Assembly: GCA_015064735.1 (NCBI GenBank)
Contig: SVRP01000008.1
Span: 1 to 64,000 of the forward strand
Reading direction: 5' to 3'
From: Oscillospiraceae bacterium
GTDB lineage: Bacteria; Bacillota; Clostridia; Oscillospirales; CAG-272
DNA: 64,000 bases
Made by a program: the position numbers and the translations under genes. Positions 1-7,925 of the stretch are shown piece after piece; the stretch's first letter is position 1; every line of letters begins with the position of its first letter. The notes beneath the pieces are model-generated. The model was not told the DNA's origin. It saw only the letters and a list, made by a program, of their open reading frames with translations, and did no database searches.

Positions 1-221
1 ATAAGGTCCGCATTTTCCTTGCCGTCATCCATATTCATCACGGCGCGCTTGGTGTTACCTTTGCCATAACCGTCAGGTGTCAGGCATCCCCCGGGAATGC
101 CGAGATTTACAACTGTCATACCCGAAATCTCTTCCACAACGGGAACGTATTCTCCTTGCTTAATGCTTGTCATCGAGGTACCGTAAGCATACCACAGTTT
201 ACCATTCCAGTGATTATTCAT
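1..221 (-). CDS. SGNH/GDSL-type hydrolase, N-terminal fragment
   Basis: The reading frame starts at the ATG complementary to 219-221, behind a GGAG Shine-Dalgarno, and runs off the left edge of the window, so only about 73 residues are visible. They include YAYGTSMTS, which resembles the block I serine motif of SGNH/GDSL esterases with GTS in place of GDS, followed by a YVPVVEEISG stretch and a VVNLGIPGG strand that fit the early Rossmann-like part of such hydrolases. If correct, it would be an esterase or lipase-like enzyme of unknown substrate. The catalytic Asp/His block lies outside the window, so the call rests on the N-terminus only. Confidence 0.55.
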   Translation of the reverse strand, partial: MNNHWNGKLWYAYGTSMTSIKQGEYVPVVEEISGMTVVNLGIPGGCLTPDGYGKGNTKRAVMNMDDGKENADL

Positions 222-319
222 TTTGTTCTCCTTTTTTTTCGTTATGTTATACCGTACTGCTGTAAAACGAACTTTCGAACTATGCTCAAAAATCACATTT
301 GTCCTTGCCATGCTCCCTC

Positions 320-419
320 GCCCGTGTCATCCTCGAGCGAAGCCGCGCCGAAATTCTTCGCTTCGCTCAAGAATGACACCTAAAGGTGTCGGCGCGGTGA
401 AGCGAAGGATCTCGGGCGA
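320..419. repeat. REP-like palindromic repeat downstream of the GIY-YIG gene
   Basis: Inverted-repeat DNA built from the words CCTCGAGCGAAGC and GAAGCGAAGGATCTCGG, with an internal GACACCTAAAGGTGTC hairpin. The same words occur in one arm on the other side of the GIY-YIG gene (741-780). No transposase is present. Such GAGCGAAGC-type palindromes are common as extragenic repeats; its function is unknown. Confidence 0.6.
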
Positions 420-423
420 ATTG

Positions 424-720
424 TTAAGTAAAAACATTCGGAAACAATTTATCTGACAAATCTATCCACTCGGGATTCATCGTTTCTACTAATTCGTTTT
501 TGCGAATTCTTAAAAGACCCTTTAGCTTCTTCTCTCTTAAGATCGCTTCCTTCACATATTTGTGGCTTTCGTAATAAACCAATTTGTGAATGTGATATTT
601 TTTCGTAAAGCCGTCAACAAGCTCATTTTTATGTTCATACAGTCGACGTTGCAAGTCATTTGTAATTCCTATATACATAACCTTGTTTGATTTGTTCGTC
701 AAGATATAAACATAATACAT
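424..720 (-). CDS. GIY-YIG endonuclease domain protein (YhbQ/UPF0213-like)
   Basis: A 98-residue single-domain protein. The GIY-YIG core is clear: YVYIL at residues 3-7, YIGIT at 16-20 and the RR pair at 25-26 that supplies the catalytic arginine, followed by the HxxxLVYYE segment typical of the family. The start is placed at the internal ATG complementary to 718-720 because a GGAGAG Shine-Dalgarno lies just upstream; the longer open frame reads through repeat DNA. The family cleaves or binds branched or damaged DNA, but this gene is so tightly bracketed by palindromic repeats (320-419 and 741-780) that it may travel with them. Family assignment is firm; cellular role is not known. Confidence 0.85.
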   Translation of the reverse strand: MYYVYILTNKSNKVMYIGITNDLQRRLYEHKNELVDGFTKKYHIHKLVYYESHKYVKEAILREKKLKGLLRIRKNELVETMNPEWIDLSDKLFPNVFT

Positions 721-740
721 AATTCTCTCCTTTTCCTGTC

Positions 741-780
741 CGCCGAGATCCTTCGCTTCGCTCGAGGATGACACGGCGGT
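741..780. repeat. REP-like palindromic repeat upstream of the GIY-YIG gene
   Basis: Contains CCGAGATCCTTCGCTTCGCT followed by CGAGGATGACACGG, the same words as in 320-419. It sits immediately upstream of the GIY-YIG ribosome-binding site, so the gene is framed by the repeat on both sides. Confidence 0.55.
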
Positions 781-810
781 GGAATTGCTTTCGTTCACAG
801 AAAGGCAAAA

Positions 811-884
811 TCAGTTGTCGAGTCGTCGCGTCAGACAAATGACAGACTCGACGTGGGTCATAAGGTCAAAAGGTATATTTTTAT
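811..884 (-). pseudogene. Decayed 3' end of an RlmD/TrmA-family methyltransferase gene
   Basis: On the minus strand this stretch reads IPFDLMTHVESVICLTRR and then reaches a stop at 811-813. That matches the C-terminal signature of the RlmD family; the intact rlmD at 1435-2793 ends FPRTGHVESVVCLTRKE. Codons differ at several synonymous positions, so it is not a recent copy. No upstream domain is recognisable and the 178-codon membrane-protein gene follows within 40 bp. It is either a relic of a second rlmD-like gene or a displaced original 3' end. Confidence 0.45.
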
Positions 885-919
885 GCCAAAAGCGGGGGTT
901 GTAAAGCCAAAAAGTATAT

Positions 920-1432
920 TTAATTAACTTTTTTTAGCACCTGTTGGCGATCAACAATTTTACAACCGATATTACACAGAGCATCTTTCTGCTTTTTAGT
1001 AAAGTTCTGACACAATTTATACGAGAGTAGTTTTTTGTTCTTTTGATTTAAGAACAAAAGACAAACCGTGTAGCCGCCTCGATGAGTAAATTTTATCAGT
1101 TTAATTTTATAATCATTCGGAGTGATTATCAATTGTTTTTCTTCTGGGGAAAAACCTTTTTTATATTTAATAGCATTATCAAAAACGAGCAGATACTGCT
1201 TCGCTTGGCAACAAGTGCTTATGAAAATACCAACAAATAACGCAATCCCAGCCATCGGCGCAATCAAAAGCAGATATCTGTTCTCGCCGACGTCCCTTTC
1301 GGAAATAAAACTGATCGTCCCGAGGATTACAAAAACAACGCAAAAAACAATCGAAGTGATCTGCCATTTCTTTACGTTTTTCATAAAGTAAATATCATCG
1401 CTCGGTACATCTTTAAATAAAATCTGTTCCAT
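920..1432 (-). CDS. Small two-helix membrane protein, unknown function
   Basis: About 170 residues. The start is the ATG complementary to 1430-1432, preceded by AAAGGA; the longer frame would overlap rlmD. Two hydrophobic segments (around residues 25-45 and 55-80, the second containing APMAGIALFVGIFIS) form a hairpin anchor, followed by a soluble, Lys-rich domain with beta-strand-like spacing, an arrangement seen in bacterial membrane-anchored PH-like domains. I do not recognise a named family. It starts 3 bp after the rlmD stop, so it is probably co-transcribed as the last gene of the trmK-nif3-phosphoesterase-rlmD operon. Confidence 0.6.
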   Translation of the reverse strand: MEQILFKDVPSDDIYFMKNVKKWQITSIVFCVVFVILGTISFISERDVGENRYLLLIAPMAGIALFVGIFISTCCQAKQYLLVFDNAIKYKKGFSPEEKQLIITPNDYKIKLIKFTHRGGYTVCLLFLNQKNKKLLSYKLCQNFTKKQKDALCNIGCKIVDRQQVLKKVN

Positions 1433-1434
1433 AT

Positions 1435-2793
1435 TTATTCCTTTCTCGTGAGACAAACGACACTTTCGACGTGCCCTGTTCTCGGAAAAAGGTCTACGGG
1501 TTGTACGACCCCGACTTCATATCCGCATTCAGAAAACCACACGCAGTCGCGAGCAAGGGTATCGGGGTCGCAGGAAACGTAAACTATTCTCGGAACGCAG
1601 AGGTCGGCAAGGGTGCTTACAAGCTCCCTCGTGCTTCCCTTTCTTGGGGGGTCTATTACCACAACGTCGGGGCGTACTCCGCCTGCCGCCGAGAGGATCA
1701 CCTCTTTACTGCCCGCGTCAGCGCACAAAAATTCTGCGTTGCTTATGCCGTTCTCTTTTGCGTTTTCACGGGCGCAATCCACAGCCGCCGATACTATCTC
1801 TATTCCGCAGAGCTTTTTTGCTTTTTCCGCCATTGAAAGCCCGATAGTACCCGTTCCGCAGTAAAGGTCCATGAGTATCTCGTTGCCCGAAAGCTCGGCT
1901 TTCTCTTTTGCAATGCCGTAAAGCAGCTCGGCTCCGTCTCGGTTCACCTGATAAAAGGAATCGGGGCTTATTTTGAACCTCAATGTGCAAAGCTCGTCCT
2001 CTATGTAGCTCTTACCGAAAAGAAGCCTGTATTCCTTTCCGAGAACCACGTTTGTATTCTCGGTATTTTTATTTATCATTACGCTCTTGATCTCGGGAAA
2101 ATTACCGATAATCGAATTTGCGAATTCCGCTTCGCTTGGGAGTGTGTCTCCGTTTATCACAAGACATACCATTATCTCTCCCGTTTTTTCACCGATGCGC
2201 ATATAGATATGTCTCAAAAGACCTCTGCCCGTGCCCTCGTCATAGACGCTCCAGCCGTGGCTGTCTCCGAATCGGCAAACGAAATCCACAATGGGGGCAA
2301 ATTCTTCGTTCTGTATTACGCAATTTTCGCAGGGGATTATATTATGAGTCTTTGACGCGTAAAATCCCGCCTTTATTCCGTTTTTGGTCTGCACTACGGG
2401 ATACTGCGCCTTGTTTCTGTATCCGTATTCCCTGCCTGCGCTTTTTGTGGGAAGAACGCTGACCTCGGAAAGTCCCGCCTTGCGAAAGGCGTTCCTTACG
2501 TAATTTGTCTTAAGCTCAAGCTCATATTCGTAGCTGATATTTCTGTACACACAGCCGCCGCAGGCAAGGGGGGCGCGACAGCCGTCGGCTTCTACTCTGT
2601 GAGCGGACGGGGTAATTATACGTTCAAGCCTGCCTACGCAATAGCTTTTTGTAACCTTTATTATTTTAGCCGATACCACGTCGTCGGTTACCGCTCCCTT
2701 GACGAAAACAACGACTCCCTCGTATCTGCCTACTCCGCATCCGAGATTGTTTATATCGGTAATGCGAAGCTCTACTGTCTGCTCTTTTTTCAT
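1435..2793 (-). CDS. rlmD: 23S rRNA (uracil-5-)-methyltransferase RlmD/RlmCD
   Basis: A 452-residue TrmA/RumA-family enzyme that uses S-adenosylmethionine to make 5-methyluridine in 23S rRNA. An N-terminal TRAM RNA-binding domain (about residues 5-58) is followed by iron-sulfur ligands C72, C78, C81 and C155 or C158. The SAM motif DLYCGTGTIGLSM and the VVIDPPRKG and YVSCDPDTLARD motifs with the catalytic cysteine are all present, and the C-terminus has the usual GHVESV ending. The start codon overlaps the stop of the upstream phosphoesterase by one base (TAATG), indicating translational coupling. In Firmicutes a single enzyme may modify two uridines (RlmCD); which sites this one uses cannot be read from the sequence. 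Confidence 0.93.
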   Translation of the reverse strand: MKKEQTVELRITDINNLGCGVGRYEGVVVFVKGAVTDDVVSAKIIKVTKSYCVGRLERIITPSAHRVEADGCRAPLACGGCVYRNISYEYELELKTNYVRNAFRKAGLSEVSVLPTKSAGREYGYRNKAQYPVVQTKNGIKAGFYASKTHNIIPCENCVIQNEEFAPIVDFVCRFGDSHGWSVYDEGTGRGLLRHIYMRIGEKTGEIMVCLVINGDTLPSEAEFANSIIGNFPEIKSVMINKNTENTNVVLGKEYRLLFGKSYIEDELCTLRFKISPDSFYQVNRDGAELLYGIAKEKAELSGNEILMDLYCGTGTIGLSMAEKAKKLCGIEIVSAAVDCARENAKENGISNAEFLCADAGSKEVILSAAGGVRPDVVVIDPPRKGSTRELVSTLADLCVPRIVYVSCDPDTLARDCVWFSECGYEVGVVQPVDLFPRTGHVESVVCLTRKE

Positions 2794-3482
2794 TATACGT
2801 AAAATTCCTTGCCATTTTCAAGGCAGAGGCAGCCGAGAGCCTCTCCGTATGCCGCTCCGCAGTCTATAAGAATTCCGCTCTCGCCGTAATATATCTTGCC
2901 GTGGTCTGCCCCGTCCACCGTATAGGTAGGAGTATGTCCCGCGATTATTGTAACGTCCTCAAAATATTCTCTGTCGGGGTCAAGAGCCTCGGAAAGAAAG
3001 TCCTCGGGCATATAGTCCTCAAGAGGGGTATCGGGGTCGAAGTCGGCAATTCCCGCATGGAGAAGAAGATACTTATGTCCCTTAACCTCCACCTCCTCGT
3101 AAAGAGAAAGCTCCTCAAGATATTCGATAATTCCCTCTCTCATGTCAGAGTCAAGCTCCTTAAATCCCTGAAGGGTCTTGGCTCCGCCGTCCTTTATCCA
3201 CTCGGTAAGCTCGCCCATTATTTCGGGGTCAGGCGCGCCGCCCTCGGTAAGTATCTTGTTGAACTCGGACAAAAGCTTAAGAGCGCGCAGGTCATGCTCG
3301 CCAACGATGGGCACGATATTGTATCTCATGGAAAGGTCGCAAAGAAGCTCCATAGGCTCGTCGCCTACGTCAACGATATCTCCGAGAACGTACATCACGT
3401 CGTTATCGCCAAATCTTATTTTTTCGAGAAGAGCCTTGAATTTGTCAAAGCATCCGTGTATATCCGAAACTACGTACGTCAT
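2793..3482 (-). CDS. Metallophosphoesterase with altered GNHD motif
   Basis: A 229-residue calcineurin-like phosphoesterase similar to PrpE/ApaH-type serine/threonine phosphatases. Metal ligands D7 and H9 (SDIHG), D35 (LGD), H63-D64 and the C-terminal LLHAG and IAGHTPT histidines are visible. Two normally conserved positions are changed: the Asn of GNHD is Glu (GEHD, residues 61-64) and the Arg of GDxVDRG is Val (GDIVDVGD). Activity or substrate may therefore differ from the family norm. It lies between nif3 (21-bp gap) and rlmD (1-bp overlap) and is probably expressed with both. Confidence 0.82.
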   Translation of the reverse strand: MTYVVSDIHGCFDKFKALLEKIRFGDNDVMYVLGDIVDVGDEPMELLCDLSMRYNIVPIVGEHDLRALKLLSEFNKILTEGGAPDPEIMGELTEWIKDGGAKTLQGFKELDSDMREGIIEYLEELSLYEEVEVKGHKYLLLHAGIADFDPDTPLEDYMPEDFLSEALDPDREYFEDVTIIAGHTPTYTVDGADHGKIYYGESGILIDCGAAYGEALGCLCLENGKEFYV

Positions 3483-3503
3483 TTTTATCTCCTTTTATAT
3501 TTT

Positions 3504-4265
3504 TTATATTGCTTTTATTCTGTTTGATTCGTATATGTCCACTTCAATTTTTGCGTCGGCTTCCTTTATAAGCTCGGCAAGAACGGCGCATACGGGCGCC
3601 TCGGTATAATAATGCCCCGCTTCAATAAGATTCATTCCAAAATCAGGAGCGTCTGTCATAGAATGGTACCCGAGCCTACCGCTGATATAGGTATCCGCTC
3701 CCGCTGCTCTTGCGTTTTCAATGTCGTCTCCGCCCTCTCCGCCGAGAACGGCAACTCTCTTGGGAATTTTTTTACCGTCAGCGCAAAGAACGAATGGCGC
3801 GCCGAGAGCCTTTCTGACTTTTTTCGCAAGCTCCTCAAGGGTAATATTTCCCTCAATCTCTCCTATTCTGCCTATGCCCTCGTCGCCAAAGGGAAGGACG
3901 TTCTTAAGCTCCAAAAGAGATGCGAGAGTATCGTTTACTCCGCCCTCTACGGCATCAAGCCTTGTATGAAAAGAGGCAACCGAAACTCCCTTTGAAATAA
4001 GTGATATTGCCTTATTTCCCAAAAAGTTATCGTCTGTTACAGACTTAAGTCCCTTAAAAATAAACGGATGATGCGATACTATAAGATCGTATCCTTCTGT
4101 CGCTGCCTTTTCTGCCACGTCGGCAGTAACGTCAAGGGCAACGAGAACACGCCTTACCTCACGGCTTCCGTCGGGACAGCACATAAGTCCGTCGTTGTCC
4201 CACGGACAGCTCAGCTCCTGCGGTATTTTTTCGTTAAGTATTGAATAAAGCTCTTTTACATTCAT
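3504..4265 (-). CDS. Nif3-like dinuclear metal centre protein (YqfO type, short form)
   Basis: 253 residues, matching the short Nif3/DUF34 form without the PII-like insertion found in the longer YqfO. Typical features are DNDGL near residue 23, VSHHPFIFKG near 64-73 supplying metal-binding histidines, SFHTRLD, and the C-terminal GHYYTE motif. The family forms hexameric toroids with two metals per subunit; GTP cyclohydrolase I-like and other roles have been proposed but not settled. The start overlaps the trmK stop by 4 bp (ATGA), and the trmK-nif3 pairing is a conserved Firmicutes arrangement (yqfN-yqfO). Confidence 0.92.
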   Translation of the reverse strand: MNVKELYSILNEKIPQELSCPWDNDGLMCCPDGSREVRRVLVALDVTADVAEKAATEGYDLIVSHHPFIFKGLKSVTDDNFLGNKAISLISKGVSVASFHTRLDAVEGGVNDTLASLLELKNVLPFGDEGIGRIGEIEGNITLEELAKKVRKALGAPFVLCADGKKIPKRVAVLGGEGGDDIENARAAGADTYISGRLGYHSMTDAPDFGMNLIEAGHYYTEAPVCAVLAELIKEADAKIEVDIYESNRIKAI

Positions 4266-4939
4266 TTTATTATCTCCCGGAGCTTTTCGGCAAGGGCAAT
4301 TTCAACCGATGCGTCGGCTCCCCCCGAAAGCTTTCCTTTTATTCTTTCGTTTATTACGTCAAGGCTTCGCTCGGTAAGCTCCACGAGGAGCGGATCGCGC
4401 CTCTCAATATTCAGTCTGCCGAGAATAAGCTCAACATCGCTGTAATCCTCGCATTTGCCACTGTATTCCGCCACGATGATTCTGTATATTCGGTCTTCCT
4501 TTACAAGTGCCTCGTCAACGATCGTAAAGCCGTTCTCACACAGGTATTTGCGAAGTATCTCCCAATGGGTCATGGGCTGAAGTATAAGACGAATGCTCTT
4601 ATCCTTTACAAAAGGAGCGTTATCTATTATTTTTGCGATAAGCTCTCCCCCCATGCCGAGAATGAAAATATCCTTTGGAGAGTACCCTTCAAGCTTTGAC
4701 AGTCCGTCGCAAAGGACGGTATCTATTTTATCCGACAGACGGTTCGCGCTTATATTTATCCTTGCCCTCTCAATAGGTCCTTCGTTTGTGTCCGACGCGA
4801 CCGCTCCAAGGATCATTCCTTTTTGATATAAATATATAGGCAGATGGGCATGGTCTGTTCCCACGTCGGCAATAAAACTGCCCTTACGGCAAAATCCTGC
4901 CGCCGCTGTCAGCCTTTTTCCGAGTTTTACGGTGTTCAT
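4262..4939 (-). CDS. trmK: tRNA (adenine-22-N1)-methyltransferase TrmK
   Basis: 225 residues. The SAM-binding motif ADVGTDHAHLP (residues 24-34) and the following VASDTNEGPIERA and FILGMGGELI segments are characteristic of TrmK/YqfN, which methylates N1 of A22 in the D-loop of some bacterial tRNAs. It is the first gene of a leftward operon trmK-nif3-phosphoesterase-rlmD-membrane protein. A hairpin at 4966-4999 separates it from the upstream DUF1858 gene, and I see no strong promoter in the 27 bp between, so expression may depend partly on read-through. Confidence 0.93.
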   Translation of the reverse strand: MNTVKLGKRLTAAAGFCRKGSFIADVGTDHAHLPIYLYQKGMILGAVASDTNEGPIERARINISANRLSDKIDTVLCDGLSKLEGYSPKDIFILGMGGELIAKIIDNAPFVKDKSIRLILQPMTHWEILRKYLCENGFTIVDEALVKEDRIYRIIVAEYSGKCEDYSDVELILGRLNIERRDPLLVELTERSLDVINERIKGKLSGGADASVEIALAEKLREIIK

Positions 4940-4959
4940 AGTATTCCTTCCGTGATTTT

Positions 4960-5003
4960 ATTAAAGGGGCTCCTTCGCCGTTTCAACGAAAAGAGCCCCG
5001 TGG
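4960..5003 (-). terminator. Terminator or attenuator between the DUF1858 gene and trmK
   Basis: A perfect 7-bp stem, GGGGCTC/GAGCCCC (4966-4972 with 4993-4999), followed on the minus strand by TTTAATAAAA. It lies directly after the DUF1858 stop and 27 bp before trmK. The T-tract is interrupted, so partial read-through is possible. Confidence 0.6.
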
Positions 5004-5009
5004 CTTTTC

Positions 5010-5210
5010 TTATTTTGCAGCCAGAAAATCGTTTATCTTTTTGATAAGCGCGTCTGCGTCGGTGCCGTGAACCATGCAAGCGTCAGCAATGGATTCGCCT
5101 CTTGCGGAGGGGCATCCGAGACAGTGCATACCGATCTCAAAAAAGAACTGCGCGGTTGCGGGCTCAAAATCAAGAACGTCGCCGATTATAGATTCTTTAG
5201 TAACAGTCAT
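5010..5210 (-). CDS. DUF1858 domain protein
   Basis: 66 residues comprising a single DUF1858 domain, with the family pattern of two cysteines in MHCLGCPSA around residue 30 and the downstream TDADALIKKINDFL helix. The domain is found alone or fused to redox proteins such as hybrid-cluster proteins and is suspected to act in disulfide or metal redox chemistry; its molecular function is unproven. It has a strong AGGAGG-type ribosome-binding site and a consensus promoter (5243-5271), and its mRNA probably ends at the hairpin at 4966-4999. Confidence 0.9.
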   Translation of the reverse strand: MTVTKESIIGDVLDFEPATAQFFFEIGMHCLGCPSARGESIADACMVHGTDADALIKKINDFLAAK

Positions 5211-5242
5211 TTTAAAATACCTCCTTATTTTGTGCTAATATT

Positions 5243-5271
5243 ATTATAAATCCAAATTGCTTTTATGTCAA
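5243..5271 (-). promoter_or_regulatory. Sigma-A promoter of the DUF1858 gene
   Basis: On the minus strand, TTGACA (5266-5271) and TATAAT (5243-5248) match both consensus hexamers and are separated by exactly 17 bp, about 33 bp from the start codon. Confidence 0.85.
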
Positions 5272-5324
5272 CAGACATAGACTAAATTTTTGTTATTATT
5301 TAATATACAGGAGCTTCTTCCGTA

Positions 5325-5352
5325 TTGACAAATCCTCAATATATGATAAAAT
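5325..5352 (+). promoter_or_regulatory. Sigma-A promoter of the small exported protein gene
   Basis: TTGACA (5325-5330) and TAAAAT (5347-5352), spacer 16 bp, 38 bp ahead of the GTG start at 5390. It is divergent from the DUF1858 promoter. Confidence 0.7.
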
Positions 5353-5389
5353 ATAAATAACGATATTTTTGAATCAAGGAGCAGTTACG

Positions 5390-5698
5390 GTGAAAAAAAT
5401 AAAAATTTTTGCTCTTATTTTGACTCTTTTCATGCTTTTGCCTTTAACGGTCCATGCCGAAAGCGACTATACCCCCTCCGATTACGAACCGAATTATGAG
5501 GGAGAGTCCAACGGCGACGGAATCGGCGATATAACGGTCGAGGCAGCGGACGGAGAGGAAGATACAGCCGAATCCTCGGCGCGCGGACATAAAATTGCCC
5601 TTACCTTCATTTTTTCCGCTCTCGGATTAATTGCCGCAGGCGGAACGGCTGCATTTGTTTACGTTGTCGTTAAAAACAAAAGGGATAGACAAAATTAA
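5390..5698 (+). CDS. Small exported protein with C-terminal membrane anchor
   Basis: 102 residues. The start is taken as GTG at 5390, 8 bp after AAGGAG. An N-terminal signal peptide (KKIKIFALILTLFMLLPLTV, cleavage near HAES) is followed by an acidic, low-complexity segment rich in Tyr, Asp and Glu, then a single transmembrane helix (IALTFIFSALGLIAAGGTAA) and a short basic tail KNKRDRQ. The acidic part should face outward. No known domain. It is monocistronic, with its own promoter and a strong terminator. The topology is secure; the function is unknown. Confidence 0.7.
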   Translation: MKKIKIFALILTLFMLLPLTVHAESDYTPSDYEPNYEGESNGDGIGDITVEAADGEEDTAESSARGHKIALTFIFSALGLIAAGGTAAFVYVVVKNKRDRQN

Positions 5699-5747
5699 AA
5701 ATACCGCTTTGCTGTAAACGTATCGACAGCAAGGCGGTATTTTTTCT
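5698..5747. terminator. Bidirectional terminator
   Basis: AAAATACCGC(T)TTGCTGT pairs with ACAGCAAGGCGGTATTTTTT, giving a long stem flanked by A and T tracts, between two convergent genes. It serves the rightward small exported gene and probably the leftward lipoprotein gene. Confidence 0.85.
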
Positions 5748-5780
5748 GTCGGGTCCTGATTTAGCCCTTCGGAATACTTT

Positions 5781-6173
5781 TTACCAGCACCTCTCCACCG
5801 CGGAGCTGCTGCCGGCAATTACTATTTTGTTATCTCTTCTGAGCTCAATATCTCCGTCGTATATGCCTATAATTTCTGTGTACTTTTCCATAAATGAACG
5901 GGCAGCGGAAATCTTATCAAATTCATACAGATATGCGCTGTCTCCCGTATCGTCAACCATCAGGCAAGCTGTTTTCATCTCTCCGCTTATGCCTGCGGCA
6001 TGCATGGCCGTATTGACCTCAGCCATTTCCCTGTGATTAAACAAATAGCTTGTAAATCCTGCTTTTGTCGCTTTTCTTTGAACGCCTTCAAACATTCTTC
6101 CGCAGGAAGTCAAGGCAGAAAGAGCAATAAGACAAACCAACGTAAGAGCTATGATTCTGAAAATTTTCCTCAT
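5781..6173 (-). CDS. Putative lipoprotein, unknown function
   Basis: 130 residues with a lipoprotein signal peptide: basic start MRKIFR, hydrophobic core IIALTLVCLIALSAL and lipobox LTSC, so the mature N-terminal Cys is expected at residue 24. The mature part, about 106 residues, has no family I recognise; it alternates charged and hydrophobic residues like a small alpha/beta domain. It has a GGGAG ribosome-binding site and a consensus promoter at 6226-6254. It is predicted to be anchored on the outer face of the cytoplasmic membrane. Confidence 0.72.
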   Translation of the reverse strand: MRKIFRIIALTLVCLIALSALTSCGRMFEGVQRKATKAGFTSYLFNHREMAEVNTAMHAAGISGEMKTACLMVDDTGDSAYLYEFDKISAARSFMEKYTEIIGIYDGDIELRRDNKIVIAGSSSAVERCW

Positions 6174-6225
6174 TTAAATTCTCCCAAGACCAAATGATCG
6201 CGCGGCAAAATCAATCCGCTTTGTT

Positions 6226-6254
6226 ATTATATCACAATTATGCAATAAAGTCAA
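6226..6254 (-). promoter_or_regulatory. Sigma-A promoter of the lipoprotein gene
   Basis: Minus strand TTGACT (6249-6254), 17-bp spacer, TATAAT (6226-6231). Confidence 0.8.
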
Positions 6255-6307
6255 TAGCGGAAAAAATGCTCCATGCTCATGCAACGAACCGAAAAGGCAA
6301 ATACTTC

Positions 6308-6336
6308 TTGACTTTTTTCGACTTTTGGTATATAAT
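6308..6336 (+). promoter_or_regulatory. Sigma-A promoter of the AGCS symporter gene
   Basis: TTGACT (6308-6313), 17-bp spacer, TATAAT (6331-6336), about 39 bp before the ATG at 6375. I looked for a glycine riboswitch in the short leader and saw none. Confidence 0.85.
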
Positions 6337-6374
6337 TTTTTTAATATTTACTTTCAGAGAACGGAGCATCAAGT

Positions 6375-7778
6375 ATGTTATTCGAACAGATCATCAGTAA
6401 AATAAGCGAATATCTCTACAGCTACGCGCTTATTATAATTCTCGTTTTGGGCGGACTTTATTTTACTCTGCGCACTAAGGGCATACAGTTAAGATCCTTT
6501 AGAGAGCAGATACGCGTTGTCGGAGAAAAGCCTGCAGATAAAAAAGGTGTTTCTTCCTTCAGCGCCCTTATGGTTTCAACGGCATCAAGAGTCGGAACGG
6601 GAAACATCATAGGTGTTTCCACCGCTATCTGTCTTGGCGGATTTGGCTCGGTATTCTGGATGTGGGTCATTGCCATTATCGGCTGTGCCTCCGCCTTTGT
6701 TGAGAGCACCCTGGCTCAGATATACAAAAAGAGAGGTCCCGACGGCTGCTACGGCGGTCCCGCATACTACATAGAAACGGCGCTTAAATGCCGTCCGCTT
6801 GCAATAGTATTCTCTGTTCTTCTTATTTTGACCTACGGCGTTGGCTTTAACATGCTTGCGTCCTACAATCTGCAATCCACCTTCTCGGTCTACGGATTTT
6901 ACAAAGAGAATATTACCCCTTGGGTAATAGGCGGAATTATCGCTCTTGCGGTTGCCTACTGTCTCTTTGGCGGCGGAAAGCGCGTACTGAAGATAACGGA
7001 TATTATGGTTCCCGTTATGGGCATTGCCTATATTCTCGTAGCGTTGATAGTCGTATGCCTTAATGCAAATACGCTTCCCTTTGTATTTTCAACCATATTC
7101 AAGGAAGCATTCGATTTCCGCGCTATTTTCGGTGGCTTTGGAGGCTCCTGCGTAATGTACGGAATCAAGAGAGGTCTGTTCAGTAACGAGGCGGGCGTAG
7201 GCTCGGCTCCCAACGCGTCGGCATCGGCTGAAATAAGCCATCCCGCAAAGCAAGGGCTTGTACAGATGCTTTCAGTATTTATTGATACTATTCTCGTCTG
7301 CTCGGCAACGGCATTCATGTGCATGTGCTCGGGCGTTACTCCCTCCGCCGACATTGCGGGCGCATCCTACGTCCAAATGTCCTTGCGCGCATCCCTTGGC
7401 GGATTCGGACCCGTATTTATTACGGTCGCTATGATCTTCTTTGCGTTTACGACGCTTCTTGGAAATCTGTATTACGTAAATCAAGCTATCAACCATATTC
7501 TCAAACGGGTTCCCGGCAAAAAGTTCAACACGGCATACTATATTATTGCCGCGGCTTTGATTTTCGTAGGCGCGGGACTCAGCGCAGGACTTCTTTGGGA
7601 TATTGCCGATATTACCATGGGTCTTATGGCGCTGATAAACATACCCGTGATAATTATCCTCGGCAGATATGCGTTCAAGGCTTTGAAGGATTACAGAACG
7701 CAGCGTAAGGCGGGCAAAAATCCCGAATTCCACGCAAAGGATATCGGTCTTCCCCATGACGTTGATTATTGGGAATAA
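6375..7778 (+). CDS. Alanine/glycine:cation symporter (AGCS family)
   Basis: 467 residues, about the usual length for AGCS transporters (AgcS/AlsT/YaaJ), with ten to eleven transmembrane segments. Diagnostic blocks include ALMVSTASRVGTGNIIGVS near residue 65, the GPAYYIE motif, and GIKRGLFSNEAGVGSAPNAS in the second half, which form the sodium and amino-acid site. It is expected to import alanine, glycine or a related small neutral amino acid with sodium. It has its own promoter and ends opposite pfkA at a shared bidirectional terminator. Substrate cannot be assigned from sequence. Confidence 0.93.
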   Translation: MLFEQIISKISEYLYSYALIIILVLGGLYFTLRTKGIQLRSFREQIRVVGEKPADKKGVSSFSALMVSTASRVGTGNIIGVSTAICLGGFGSVFWMWVIAIIGCASAFVESTLAQIYKKRGPDGCYGGPAYYIETALKCRPLAIVFSVLLILTYGVGFNMLASYNLQSTFSVYGFYKENITPWVIGGIIALAVAYCLFGGGKRVLKITDIMVPVMGIAYILVALIVVCLNANTLPFVFSTIFKEAFDFRAIFGGFGGSCVMYGIKRGLFSNEAGVGSAPNASASAEISHPAKQGLVQMLSVFIDTILVCSATAFMCMCSGVTPSADIAGASYVQMSLRASLGGFGPVFITVAMIFFAFTTLLGNLYYVNQAINHILKRVPGKKFNTAYYIIAAALIFVGAGLSAGLLWDIADITMGLMALINIPVIIILGRYAFKALKDYRTQRKAGKNPEFHAKDIGLPHDVDYWE

Positions 7779-7925
7779 AATATAATGGGCTATCACATTT
7801 GGCAAGACCGAAAAGTCCGAAAAAAACAATAAAAAACAAAATGCGATATAAATTCGCAAATGAAACAATAATTGGTTGATTTTCTTCGAAAATCGACGCT
7901 TCTTGCCTAAATCTGACTACCCCAC

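Noticed and set aside
6174..6374. A glycine riboswitch before the AGCS symporter
   Set aside because: The leader between promoter and ATG is only about 30 nt and has none of the aptamer's conserved stems.
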